NCBI RefSeq assembly: GCF_042682525.1
Contig: NZ_JBHUHP010000004.1
Span: 240,767-304,766, forward strand
DNA length: 64,000 nucleotides
Source: Blastococcus_B deserti
GTDB taxonomy: Bacteria > Actinomycetota > Actinomycetes > Mycobacteriales > Geodermatophilaceae
Direction: 5' to 3'
The notes beneath the pieces are model-generated. The model worked only from the letters and a program-made list of their open reading frames with translations. It was not told where the DNA came from and searched no databases. The position numbers were made by a program, and so were the translations under genes. Shown here one piece after another: positions 26,198 through 34,328 of this stretch (its first letter is position 1; each line of letters opens with the position of its first letter).

Positions 26198-26404
26198 GGT
26201 GGCGGTCAGGCGCCGACGATCAGCGGCTGGTGCGGGCGGGGCTGCGGATGATCCTGCGCGGGGAGGCGGACATCGTCGCGCAGGATCCTCACCGAGCTGG
26301 ATCTCTCGAGCCGGACGCAGGCCGCGGTGACCGCCTACGAGACCGGACTGGTGCTGCCGGGGTCCCACCGCGGCCCCGGGCCCGGCTACCGTCCGCGCGC
26401 GTGA
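26198..26404 (+). pseudogene. remnant of a NarL/LuxR-type response regulator
   Basis: Two fragments of one gene family lie side by side in different frames. 26212-26280 reads ADDQRLVRAGLRMILRGEAD, the receiver N-terminus with its acidic pair. 26282-26401 reads ILTELDLSSRTQAAVTAYET then GLVLPG, the C-terminal end of a NarL-type DNA-binding domain, and ends at a TGA. The middle (most of the receiver, linker and helix-turn-helix, normally about 150 codons) is missing, and the frame shifts at the junction and near the start. This is a deletion pseudogene. A cognate histidine kinase is not in the window. Confidence 0.8.
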
Positions 26405-26505
26405 CCGTGCCCGGAACTTCTCAGGGGCGCTCTGTCGATCCGGTGCGGTGGTGCGTGTCGGAAGGGTGTGGGCCCGGTCGGCGGGCCCTGGACGGGAGGA
26501 ACCCG

Positions 26506-26850
26506 ATGAGCCAGTACATGATCCTGATCTACGAGGACGAGGCCGCGTACGAGAACGCGTCACCGGAGGTTCTCGGCGAGGTCATGCAGGCGCACACCGA
26601 TTTCGCGGCGCAGGTGGAGCAGCACGGCGCCAAGCTGCTGGGCGGGGAGGCGCTGCAGCCGACGGGCACGGCGACGAGCGTGCGGGGCGGTGGCGAGGTC
26701 ACCGACGGCCCGTTCGTGGAGACCAAGGAGGCCCTCGGCGGCTTCTACCTCCTCGAGGCGCCCGATCTCGACGCCGCCCTGACCGTGGCCAAGCTGTGCC
26801 CGGCGCGGTTCGGCGGGGTCGAGGTCCGTCCGGTCATGACGTTCGACTGA
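26506..26850 (+). CDS. YciI-like (DGPF) protein
   Basis: This 114-aa ferredoxin-like protein of the YCII/DGPF family has MILIYEDEAAY, the central VTDGPFVETKEALGGFYLLEA (DGPF motif) and the end GGVEVRPVMTFD. These proteins are repeatedly encoded beside ECF-type sigma factors of the SigJ/ECF41-like group, exactly as here: the sigma gene starts 22 bp later. GGGAGGA precedes the ATG by 6-7 nt. The biochemical role is not firmly known; a sensor or substrate-binding function linked to the sigma factor is assumed. Confidence 0.92.
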   Translation: MSQYMILIYEDEAAYENASPEVLGEVMQAHTDFAAQVEQHGAKLLGGEALQPTGTATSVRGGGEVTDGPFVETKEALGGFYLLEAPDLDAALTVAKLCPARFGGVEVRPVMTFD

Positions 26851-26872
26851 GGTCGCAGGGACGCGTCGCGGC

Positions 26873-28183
26873 ATGACCGTCGACGACATGTCCGCCGTCG
26901 CGGCCGCGGTCGCCGACGCGCACCGTCGCGAGTGGGCCTTCGTGCTCGCCGCGACGGTGCGCGTCGCGCGCGACCTCGACGTCGCCGAGGAGTGCGTCCA
27001 GGAGGCCTTCGCGACCGCGCTCACCGACTGGCGCGCCCACGGCATCCCCGCACGACCCGGGGCGTGGCTGACGACAGCGGCCAAGCGGCGGGCGCTGAAC
27101 GTGCTGCGCCACCGGGGCGTGGAGCGCCGCGCCCTGCCGCTGCTGGTCGACGAGGTGGCCGTGCCCGGACCCGACGACCTGCTCGACGAGCGGCCGGGCG
27201 GCGGGGAGATCCCGGACGACCGGCTCCGGCTGATCGTGACCTGCTGCCATCCGGCCCTGGACCGCCCGGCGCAGGTCGCGCTGACCCTGCGGCTGATGTG
27301 CGGCCTGTCCACGGCCGAGGTGGCGCGCGCCTTCCTCGTCAGCGAACCGACCATGGCCGCGCGGATCACCCGGGCGAAGAAGAAGATCGCCGTGGCCCGC
27401 ATCCCGTACCGGGTGCCGGCCGCCGACGAGCTGCCCGAGCGGGTGGACGCCGTCCTCGCGGTGATCCACTTGCTGTTCACCACCGGGCACACCACCCCGG
27501 CCGGGGACGACCTGGTGCGGCGGGACCTGGTCGAGCGGTCGGTGGAGCTGTGCCGCATGCTGCGCCGGCTGCTGCCGCGGGATCCGGCCGTGGCGGGGCT
27601 GCTGGCGCTGTTGCTGCTCACGGACGCGCGGCGGGAGACCCGGACGGGCCCGGACGGCCGGCTGCTCCTGCTCGAGGAGCAGGACCGGTCCCGGTGGGAT
27701 GCCGCGGCGATCGCCGAGGGGGCGGCGCTGGTCCGGGAGGCGTTGCGCGCCCGGCCGCCGTCCCGGTACGCGCTGCAGGCCGCGATCGCCGCCGTCCACG
27801 CCGAGTCACCGACGTGGGGCGACACCGACTGGCACGAGATCGTGGCCCTGTACGACGTCCTCACGCGGCTGTGGCCCTCCCCGGTCGTCGCGCTCAACCG
27901 CGCGGTCGCCGTGGGCTTCGCCTACGGGGCCGCCGCCGGCCTCGCCGCGCTCGACGTGCTCGCCGGGGAACCGCAACTGGCCGGTTACGGCTACCTGGCC
28001 GCCGCCCGCGCCGACTTCCTGCGCCAGCTGGGCCGCGTGGAGGACGCCCGCGAGGCGTACACCGAGGCGCTGCTGCTCACCGGGAACGCCGTCGAGCGGG
28101 AGTTCCTCACGGGTCGACTGCGCGCCGTCGGCGGCGATCCGGGGCCCACGCCGCCGGGGAGCGGGTCCGCGCGGGCACACTGA
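26873..28183 (+). CDS. ECF-like RNA polymerase sigma factor with C-terminal helical domain
   Basis: This 436-aa protein starts with a sigma-70 region 2 (about residues 15-90, ECVQEAFATALTDWRAHGIPARPGAWLTTAAKRRALNVLR) and a region 4 (about 120-185, LTLRLMCGLSTAEVARAFLVSEPTMAARITRAKKKI). A long helical domain with TPR-like character (about 200-420, LNRAVAVGFAYGAAAGLAALD) follows. That C-terminal domain marks the group paired with YciI-like proteins and probably takes the place of an anti-sigma factor. It is co-transcribed with the YciI gene. The regulon is not visible. Confidence 0.92.
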   Translation: MTVDDMSAVAAAVADAHRREWAFVLAATVRVARDLDVAEECVQEAFATALTDWRAHGIPARPGAWLTTAAKRRALNVLRHRGVERRALPLLVDEVAVPGPDDLLDERPGGGEIPDDRLRLIVTCCHPALDRPAQVALTLRLMCGLSTAEVARAFLVSEPTMAARITRAKKKIAVARIPYRVPAADELPERVDAVLAVIHLLFTTGHTTPAGDDLVRRDLVERSVELCRMLRRLLPRDPAVAGLLALLLLTDARRETRTGPDGRLLLLEEQDRSRWDAAAIAEGAALVREALRARPPSRYALQAAIAAVHAESPTWGDTDWHEIVALYDVLTRLWPSPVVALNRAVAVGFAYGAAAGLAALDVLAGEPQLAGYGYLAAARADFLRQLGRVEDAREAYTEALLLTGNAVEREFLTGRLRAVGGDPGPTPPGSGSARAH

Positions 28184-28512
28184 CCCACCGACCGCTGCGT
28201 CCCGGCCTGGCAAGGGCGGCTCTGTCCGGGAAGGTCCGGACGGCCGGGTGACCGCACGATGTCTGCGTCCAGCCGGAGCGTCGGCAGACCACCGGACCCG
28301 GTGCGTTCCACCGCCCTTTCCGCGGGAAGGGCACTTCCCCGGCCGAGCCGTCACGGAGTGTCGTCCCTCGCCGGACGGCCGGACCGACCCCGCGTCGGTG
28401 ATTGACCCCGCCACCTCGCCCGGCGAGCCTGCTGGTCCGTACCGCAGGCGGACGTGGTGGGGTCGTCTCCTGGATGCAGGGCGACCGGGGGTCCCTCGGG
28501 AAAGGAGCCCGT
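28184..28512 (+). other. intergenic region before the repeat-rich exported protein
   Basis: These 329 bp contain no convincing gene. Short inverted G/C stretches around 28201-28240 might end the sigma-factor transcript, and the promoter of the repeat protein must lie here. Nothing more specific is supported. Confidence 0.4.
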
Positions 28513-30385
28513 ATGGTCTCCCGTGGCGGCGTGGTCGCTTCTCATGGACGTCCGCCAACACTCGCCGCGACGGCGTCCTGGGCCGGTACTCGGAACTGGT
28601 CCCGGCTGCTGTTCAGCGTGCTCTCCGGCCTCGGCCTGACCCTGATGTTCTCGGCGGTCCTGATCGCGTTCGCGGGGCTCGCTTCCGCCGACGGCGCGAC
28701 GCCCGCCGCTGCACCGTCCCCCGATCCGGCGATGTCCGATCCGGCGATGTCGGACCCGGCGATGTCCGACCCGGCGATGTCCGACCCGGCGATGTCCGAC
28801 CCCGCGATGTCCGACCCCGCCACGTCCCAGGTGCCGCCACCTGGCGATGTGCAGCCGCCGGGCGCCGACCATGCGCTCGGATACGAGGTCACCGAGGCGC
28901 CGGAGGCGTCGTCCTCCGAGCCTTCCGCCGCGCCCATCGGACCCGCCGTGCCCGCCGTGGCGGCCGGAGGTGATCCGTCGGCGGGGCCGCNNNNNNNNNN
29001 NNNNNNNNTCGCCGGAAGCGGCCGCCGTGGCCGTGGCCGTGGCTTCGTCAGTGGTCCAGACGCCGCCACCGTCGTCGGGGGCCACGTCGTCGGGGGGCGG
29101 TCCGCCGGCCGAGGTCGGGACACAGGAACCGGGCGCGCTGCCGCCCGAGGCGGGTCCGCCACCCGAGCCGGGCACGGCGGCGCCCCCGGGACCAGCGGCT
29201 GAGGTCGGTCCGCCAGCCGCGGGCGGCACGGCGACGCCCCCGCTGGCTTCCGCGGAGCACGGTGGTCCGCCGGTCGAGGCCGGAACTGAGCTGCCACCGG
29301 TGCATCCGGCGGAGGCGGGTCCGCCGGGCGGTGTGACGGCGCCGGGGATACAGGTGTCGCTGGGTAGCCGGTCGGCGGGTGCGACGGCGGTGGCCGTCGC
29401 TTCGTCGGCGGTCCAAGTGCCGGTACCGGTTCTGGATCCAGCCGCCGCGCGGCCGATGGCAGCGTCGGCCCCGCAGCCGCCACCGTCGGACGTGGCTCCA
29501 CCCGCCGAGACCGACACGGGCGGGCCGGGAGTGCCGTCGCCGGAGGCCGCTCCGCCTGTCGAGACCGACACGAGCGGGTCGGGAGCGCTGTCGCCGGCGG
29601 CCGCTCCGCCTGTCGAGGCCGACACGGGCGCGCCGGGAGTGCCGTCGCCGGAGGCCACTCCCACGGGCGGATCGGTCGCTCCCGCGGCGCCCGGGGTGCA
29701 GGTGTCGCCGGGTGGCCGGTCGGCGGGTGCGACGGCGGTGGCCGTCGCTTCGTCGGTGGTCCAGACGCCGGCACCGGTCCTCGATCCGTCGGTCGCTCAG
29801 GCTGCCCCGCAGCTGCCCACCTCGGCGGCTGCACCGCCGGTCGAGGCGGACCCGGATATGCCGGGCGCGCCGACGTCCGACGCAGTGCCCGCGCCCACCG
29901 AGCCGTCCGGAGGTGAGTTGCTGGCCGCCAAGCCGTCGGGAACTGCTCCGGCGGTCGAGCCCGGCACGGACGCACCGGGCATGCCGGCGTCGGACGACGG
30001 TGCACCCGTAGCGGCCGAGCCCGTCGGAGGTGATGGGTGGGGGGAGCAGCCTCCGGAGGTGCCCGCGTCCGAAGCAGGTCCGCATGGCTCGGTCGGTGTG
30101 ACGGCACCTCGCGTGCAGCTGTCGCTGGACGGGCAGGAGGGGGGCCCGTTGGCGGTCGCTGTCGCATTCTCGCTGGTCCGGGTGCAGGCCGGTCCGTCGG
30201 CCGCCTGCCAGCCGGCAGAGCCCGGTACGGCCGGTTCATGGGTGCCGGGCGTCCAGCTGTCACTGGAGGGGCGATCCGCAGAACCGGCTGCGGTGGCCGT
30301 TGCGATGGCCGTGGTGGAGCGGGCCGTGGGGGCGGTGGTCTGTGACCGGTCGGTGTCGCTCGCCGTTGCCGCCTCAGGGATGTAG
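28513..30385 (+). CDS. repeat-rich, Pro/Ala/Gly-rich exported protein, interrupted by an assembly gap
   Basis: The ATG has AAAGGAG 5 nt upstream. An N-terminal segment carries basic residues and then a hydrophobic helix (LLFSVLSGLGLTLMFSAVLIAFAGLASA, residues about 35-62), a signal or anchor. Next come six Pro-Ala-Met-Ser-Asp repeats, then a long disordered stretch of Pro, Ala, Glu and Gly. About five copies of a module follow, of the form GVQxSLxGRSAxxxAVAVAxSVV, near 29009, 29345, 29695, 30108 and 30249. The last module runs into the C-terminus. The 18-N gap at 28991-29008 breaks the frame: the part before it and the part after it are in different phases, but both sides read as one protein. 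No enzymatic motif is present. A surface or wall-associated role is inferred. Confidence 0.65.
28726..28830 (+). repeat. 15-bp tandem repeat encoding Pro-Ala-Met-Ser-Asp
   Basis: The unit is CCGGCGATGTCCGAT, with six close copies and one degenerate copy. It lies just after the export segment of the repeat-rich protein and keeps the reading frame. Confidence 0.85.
28991..29008. other. assembly gap (18 N)
   Basis: Sequence is unknown here. The frame before the gap ends one base into a codon and the frame after it begins on a codon boundary, so an intact gene requires a true gap length of 3n+2, not 18. The gap falls in repetitive coding sequence, the usual cause of such a break. Confidence 0.95.
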
Positions 30386-31046
30386 CCGCGAGCCGCGGGG
30401 ACCGGCGCTCTGGACAGCCGGCGAACCAGGGGCCGTCCGGTGCCTCATGACTCGCCGCCCGTGTGTCCGTTCGCTCGATCGCCGTTCCGAGACGGCCGGG
30501 TCGTGCGCCCTGTCGTGATACGGAGCCGTGGAATCCCGCTGGCTCCAGCGCGAGCAGTGCGCCGCTGTCGGGGTCCTGCTGTCGATGGGCATGGCGTCTG
30601 CCGAGCCGACCGCCACGATCGTTCCGCGCTCCACGGACATGGCGCTCCGGATCGGGTCCCTCACGGCAACGGAGTCTCACCATCAGGTCGAGGTCCGAAC
30701 CGCTCCGCCACATCGGCCGGTCATTACGGCCGCTGTAACGGATACGCATCGCCGTCGACTCCGCCCGTCACCCGTGATGGGCCTGTGTCACTGGCCGTGG
30801 CTGTTCCGGATTCGAGGCGACGTCCGCCCGCGCCCGCAGCATCACCGGGTGCGCCGTCCACCCGCACGGTGACGTGCGACGCGCCTGGGACCGGAAGGAG
30901 CCCGGGATGCCACAAACCGAGAGAGGTAAGGCGTCGTCCGGTGACGAGCGGGCCTAGTCTCGCGGTACGACCTCGTGCCGGCCCGATACCCCGCGACCGT
31001 CGCCCTCAGGGCCTCGCGGGACGGGCGGCAGGAACAGGAGGCCATG
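30386..31046 (+). other. long intergenic region, one short leader-like ORF
   Basis: These 661 bp lie between the repeat-rich protein and the carboxypeptidase. GC content drops somewhat in 30580-30790. I see no protein-like frame except the 16-codon ORF at 30907-30957. The region probably contains the carboxypeptidase promoter. Confidence 0.4.
30907..30957 (+). CDS. possible 16-aa leader peptide
   Basis: ATG CCA CAA ACC... runs 16 codons to TAG and is preceded by GGAAGGAG at 6 nt, an excellent ribosome site for such a short frame. It is 89 bp upstream of the carboxypeptidase start. It could be an upstream regulatory ORF or chance; the peptide (MPQTERGKASSGDERA) shows no attenuation-type codon run. 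Confidence 0.25.
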   Translation: MPQTERGKASSGDERA

Positions 31047-32192
31047 ATGGCGAGCCTGATCGCCCGGGTCACGTCCACCAGCGCGCGGGCCCCGCTCGTC
31101 CGGTTGCTCACCTCGGCGCTCGGCCTGGACTTGTGGGAGGTGCAGCCCGACTTCCTGGTGCTGCAGGCCGACGAGTTCCAGGCCGGGCGGATGGAGGCGA
31201 TGGGCTACGGCGTCGAGCAGCTGCAGCTGACCGAGTCGTACCTGTCGGCCTTCGCGACGGCGGAGGCCGCGGCCGGCTACCACACGGTGGCGACCCTGGA
31301 GCAGGACCTGCGCCGCCTCGCCGAGCAGCACCCGGAGATCGCCGAACTGCACCAGATCGGGCGCAGCGTCGAGGGGCGGCCGCTGTGGGCGCTGCGCATC
31401 GGGGAGCGGCGGGGAAGTGACCGGAAGGTGGCGTTCCTCGGCTGTCACCACGCCCGCGAGTGGATCTCGGTAGAGGTGCCCTACCTGCTGGCCGAGCACC
31501 TGCTCGACAACTCCTCGACCGAGCCGGTCCGGTCGTGGCTGCAGCAGGGGGAGGTGTGGGTGGCCCCGATGGTGAACCCCGACGGGCACGAGCACTCACG
31601 CACCGTGAACCGGCTCTGGCGCAAGAACCGGCGGCGCAACCCGGGGGGCAGCATCGGCGTGGATCCCAACCGCAACTACGGCTACATGTGGGGCGTCCTG
31701 GACATCAGCACCTCGAGTCACGTTCCGTCGGACGAGACCTACGTGGGTCCGCGGGCGTTCTCGGAGCCGGAGGTCCGCGCGGTGCGCGACCTCGTGACGC
31801 GCGAGCACTTCGGCGGCGTGCTCAGCTACCACAGCTACTCCCAGCTCATCCTGTACCCGTGGGGCTACACGTCCCAGCCGATCGAGGACGAGGACGATCT
31901 CGCGGAGATGCGGGGTCTGGCCGACGGCATGGAGGGGCTGATTCGGGGGGTCCACGGCCGGACCTACACCGCGCAGCAGGCGTCGGAGCTCTATCCGACG
32001 GCGGGGGACACCACGGACTGGACCTACGGCGAGTTCGGTATCCCGTCGTTCACGATCGAGCTGCGTCCGGCCTCTGCGCTCGACGGCGGCTTCATCCTCC
32101 CGGCGGACCAGATCGAGCCCTGCTGGGAGGAGAACCGCCCCGCCGCCCTCGAGTTCCTCCGGCACGTGCTGGAGCGGCCGGAGCGGGTCTGA
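31047..32192 (+). CDS. M14-family zinc carboxypeptidase
   Basis: This 381-aa metallocarboxypeptidase has an N-terminal proregion-like segment (residues 1-70) and a catalytic domain (about 80-375). Zinc ligands are in HHAREW (HxxE) and the later SYHSYSQLI. Substrate-binding residues are in VDPNRNYGYMWG, and the general base Glu lies in FTIELRP. These match carboxypeptidase A/T-type enzymes. No export signal is visible, unlike most secreted relatives, so it is probably cytoplasmic. AGGAGG lies 5 nt before the ATG at 31047; an ATG one codon earlier is possible. The next gene encodes a free copy of the proregion-like segment. Confidence 0.92.
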   Translation: MASLIARVTSTSARAPLVRLLTSALGLDLWEVQPDFLVLQADEFQAGRMEAMGYGVEQLQLTESYLSAFATAEAAAGYHTVATLEQDLRRLAEQHPEIAELHQIGRSVEGRPLWALRIGERRGSDRKVAFLGCHHAREWISVEVPYLLAEHLLDNSSTEPVRSWLQQGEVWVAPMVNPDGHEHSRTVNRLWRKNRRRNPGGSIGVDPNRNYGYMWGVLDISTSSHVPSDETYVGPRAFSEPEVRAVRDLVTREHFGGVLSYHSYSQLILYPWGYTSQPIEDEDDLAEMRGLADGMEGLIRGVHGRTYTAQQASELYPTAGDTTDWTYGEFGIPSFTIELRPASALDGGFILPADQIEPCWEENRPAALEFLRHVLERPERV

Positions 32193-32253
32193 CGTCCCGG
32201 GAGGCGACCGACCGCCGCCCGGTGGTCGCGAGGAACTGCCGCAAGCTGAGGGG

Positions 32254-32508
32254 GTGGAAGTGGCGGAGCAGGACGAGGCGTGGGTGGCCCGCCTGACACC
32301 GCTGGCCGGGATCGGTGTCGCGCGGCTCCTCGGCATGCCGCTGGGTCTCGACGTCTGGGAGCGCCATCCGGGCTCGCTCGTGGTGGCGGCGCCGGAGAGC
32401 CGGCTCGCGGAACTCGAGCGCCGGCGGCTGGCCACGGTGGAGCGCTGGGCCACCCTGGAGCAGTACCAGGCGCAGATGGCGCAGCGGTCGACCGGGAACG
32501 AGACCTGA
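32254..32508 (+). CDS. stand-alone homologue of the carboxypeptidase N-terminal region
   Basis: This 84-aa protein aligns with the first 70 residues of the adjacent M14 enzyme. ARLLGMPLGLDVWERHPGSL here matches VRLLTSALGLDLWEVQPDFL there, followed by similar helical residues, ending in TLEQYQ versus TESYLS. It therefore looks like a duplicated proregion encoded as a separate protein. Propeptides of M14 enzymes cover the active site or help folding, so it may act in trans as inhibitor or chaperone (inference). The GTG start sits 61 bp after the enzyme gene, with GAGGGG nearby; a second GTG lies two codons on. A strong hairpin follows. Confidence 0.7.
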   Translation: MEVAEQDEAWVARLTPLAGIGVARLLGMPLGLDVWERHPGSLVVAAPESRLAELERRRLATVERWATLEQYQAQMAQRSTGNET

Positions 32509-32532
32509 TCCCGATCGGGGGCGACGGTCCCG

Positions 32533-32573
32533 CCGCCTGGCGTGGCGAGGGCGCACTCGCCGACGCCAGGCGG
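32533..32573. terminator. long bidirectional hairpin
   Basis: CCGCCTGGCGT (32533-32543) pairs with ACGCCAGGCGG (32563-32573), and inside it GGCGAG pairs with CTCGCC with a single bulged G. That makes a 17-bp stem around a 6-nt loop, placed between the convergent propeptide-homologue gene and htpX. Confidence 0.8.
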
Positions 32574-32580
32574 GGGAGGA

Positions 32581-33546
32581 TCACCACCCGGTCAGGCGGG
32601 CGATCCGCTCAGCCGTCGGCGGATGCGTCTGGAACAGGGTCGTCCAGGAATGCCCGTGCAGGCCGGTCAGCGGGTTGACGACGTACTGGGACGCCCGTGT
32701 CGGCGCGACCTGCATCGGTGCCCACCGGGCGGCCCGCTCGATCCTGGCGAGGGCGGTGGCCAGCGGCCGTCCGTTCCCCAGCAGCGCGGCACCGCAACGG
32801 TCGGCCTCGAACTCCCGGCTGCGCGAGAGGGCCAGCTGCAGCAGAGCCGCCGCCACGGGCGCCACGAGGACGGCGGCGAGGGCCGCGAACGGATGCGGAC
32901 CCTCCTCGTCGTCGCCACCGGTCGGGAGCCAGCCGGCCAGGTTCGCCACGGCGCCGATGCCCGTGGCCAGGGCCGCCGCCACCGAGGTGAGCAGCACGTC
33001 CCGGTTGGCCACGTGCGCCAGCTCGTGGGCCAGGACCGCCCTGATCTCGGCCGGGGAGAGCAGGTCCAGCAGCCCCTGGGTGACGGCCACCGCGGCGGAC
33101 CGCGGCCCGCGTCCGGTGGCGAAGGCGTTGGGCTGCCGGTCCGGGGTCACGTAGAGCCGCGGCATGGGCAGGCCTGCCTCGGCGCAGAGCTCGCGCACCA
33201 TGCGGTGGTAGCCCGGCGCCGTCCGCTCGTCGACCGGCACCGCACCCGCGGCGCGCAGCGCCAGGCGGTCGGAGAACCAGTAGGTGCCGCCGGTGGCGGC
33301 GAGGCCGAGGGCCAGGCCGATCAGGGTGCCGGTACGGCCGAACAGCGAGCCCACCAGCACGAACAGCCCCCCGAGCGCGGCCAACAGCACCGCCGTGCGC
33401 AGCGCGTTGCCGACGCGGCGGCTGGACCAGGGCGTCCCGGCGTGGGGAACCGGGCGGCCCCTCGGCCGGCCGGTCGGCAGCGGCGGCGGCAGTGCGGACG
33501 GCGGACCTGCGAGACGGGGACCGAAGGAAGAGATCGTCGTGGTCAT
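32581..33546 (-). CDS. htpX: M48-family membrane metalloprotease HtpX
   Basis: HtpX degrades misfolded membrane proteins. This 321-aa protein has two N-terminal membrane helices (about residues 48-68 and 72-90) and the zinc motif HELAH in AVLAHELAHVANRD. Two further helices follow (about 190-210 and 222-245), and then the third zinc ligand Glu in SREFEADRCGA. The C-terminal THPPTAERIARL is also typical. A proline-rich N-terminal extension of about 40 residues is unusual. It is the last gene of a leftward run with thioredoxin, glutaredoxin-like and peroxiredoxin genes, just across a divergent promoter from dnaK, which fits a proteotoxic and oxidative stress function. Confidence 0.92.
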   Translation of the reverse strand: MTTTISSFGPRLAGPPSALPPPLPTGRPRGRPVPHAGTPWSSRRVGNALRTAVLLAALGGLFVLVGSLFGRTGTLIGLALGLAATGGTYWFSDRLALRAAGAVPVDERTAPGYHRMVRELCAEAGLPMPRLYVTPDRQPNAFATGRGPRSAAVAVTQGLLDLLSPAEIRAVLAHELAHVANRDVLLTSVAAALATGIGAVANLAGWLPTGGDDEEGPHPFAALAAVLVAPVAAALLQLALSRSREFEADRCGAALLGNGRPLATALARIERAARWAPMQVAPTRASQYVVNPLTGLHGHSWTTLFQTHPPTAERIARLTGW

Positions 33547-33559
33547 GTCAGCGCTCCTG

Positions 33560-34012
33560 TCAGGTTCGGGACTCGGTCAGGTGCCGGTCGACCCAGCGGG
33601 TGAGCGCTTCCGGCGGCTGGGCGCCGACGACGCGGTCACGTTCCTCGCCCCCGGCGAACAGGACGAGGGTGGGGATCCCCCGGACGCCGAGCCGGGAGCT
33701 CACTCCTGGCGCCTCGTCCGCGTTGACCCTCACCACCTTCAGCCGCCCGGCCCGCTCGGCCGCCAGGCGCTCGACGGTCGGGGAGACGGTTCGGCACGGC
33801 CCGCACCAGGGGGCCCACACGTCGACCAGCACCGGCAGGCGACTGTCCCGGACCGCGGCGTCGAAGTCGCCCTCGCCCGCGTCGACCAGCCACGGCAGGT
33901 CGGTGTGGCAGGCCGGGCAGCGCACCCGGCCGCGTGCGGCCACCGGAACCCGGGTGCGGCGGCCGCACCCGGGGCAGGTGGTCACAGGAGACCGGCTCGT
34001 GCCAGTGCCCAT
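33560..34012 (-). CDS. thioredoxin with N-terminal zinc ribbon (Trx2 type)
   Basis: This 150-aa protein has four cysteines in two CxxC pairs (C13/C16 and C32/C35) forming a zinc ribbon, then a thioredoxin fold with the active site WCGPC (C70/C73) and the cis-proline GIPT. It is the Trx2/TrxC layout and reduces disulfides in stressed cells. The ATG at 34012 has GAGGG at 7 nt. A GTG at 33985 overlaps the stop codon of the preceding glutaredoxin-like gene (GTGA) and is a serious alternative start giving 141 aa. Translational coupling to that gene is likely either way. The peroxiredoxin upstream is a natural electron acceptor. Confidence 0.92.
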   Translation of the reverse strand: MGTGTSRSPVTTCPGCGRRTRVPVAARGRVRCPACHTDLPWLVDAGEGDFDAAVRDSRLPVLVDVWAPWCGPCRTVSPTVERLAAERAGRLKVVRVNADEAPGVSSRLGVRGIPTLVLFAGGEERDRVVGAQPPEALTRWVDRHLTESRT

Positions 34013-34290
34013 TGCAGTTCCCTCGCGGTCGGTTGCTCCAGCAGCTGTCCGCCGACGTCGACCACGGGGTTGCGGACGTCGCCGCCGGCCATCCAGCGCA
34101 GTCGCCGTGCGGTCTCCGGATGCAGGTCGAGATCGACGTACCGGTAGGGCACGCCGGCCCGGTCCAGCAGCCGGCGGGTCATCTGCGTGATGCCGCACCA
34201 GCGGTTGCCGTAGACGGTGACCGGCGCGGTCTCGACGGCCGGGCGCACGCGCACAGCGGGCTGCATCGGAACCATGTACGTACTCGTCAT
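33982..34290 (-). CDS. glutaredoxin-like protein with a CGIT active site
   Basis: This 102-aa thioredoxin-fold protein of the glutaredoxin/mycoredoxin/NrdH group has VTVYGNRWCGITQMTRRLLDRAGVPYRYVDLD near residues 24-55, NPVVDVGG as the cis-proline element, and ARELQWAL at the end. The usual CxxC is reduced to a single cysteine (C32 in WCGIT), so it can only work as a monothiol enzyme or scaffold. In mycothiol-using actinobacteria a deglutathionylase-like role on mycothiol adducts is plausible. The N-terminus carries about 20 extra residues. It sits between peroxiredoxin and thioredoxin genes in the same direction. Confidence 0.85.
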   Translation of the reverse strand: MTSTYMVPMQPAVRVRPAVETAPVTVYGNRWCGITQMTRRLLDRAGVPYRYVDLDLHPETARRLRWMAGGDVRNPVVDVGGQLLEQPTARELQWALARAGLL

Positions 34291-34328
34291 GCGTCCTCCT
34301 CCGAGAGGTCGGTGCGCTCCGGATGAGG

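Noticed and set aside
28542..30749. A minus-strand proline/arginine-rich frame across the repeat region
   Set aside because: It is the complement of the Pro/Ala/Gly repeats. The plus-strand frame has a ribosome site, an export segment and modular repeats.
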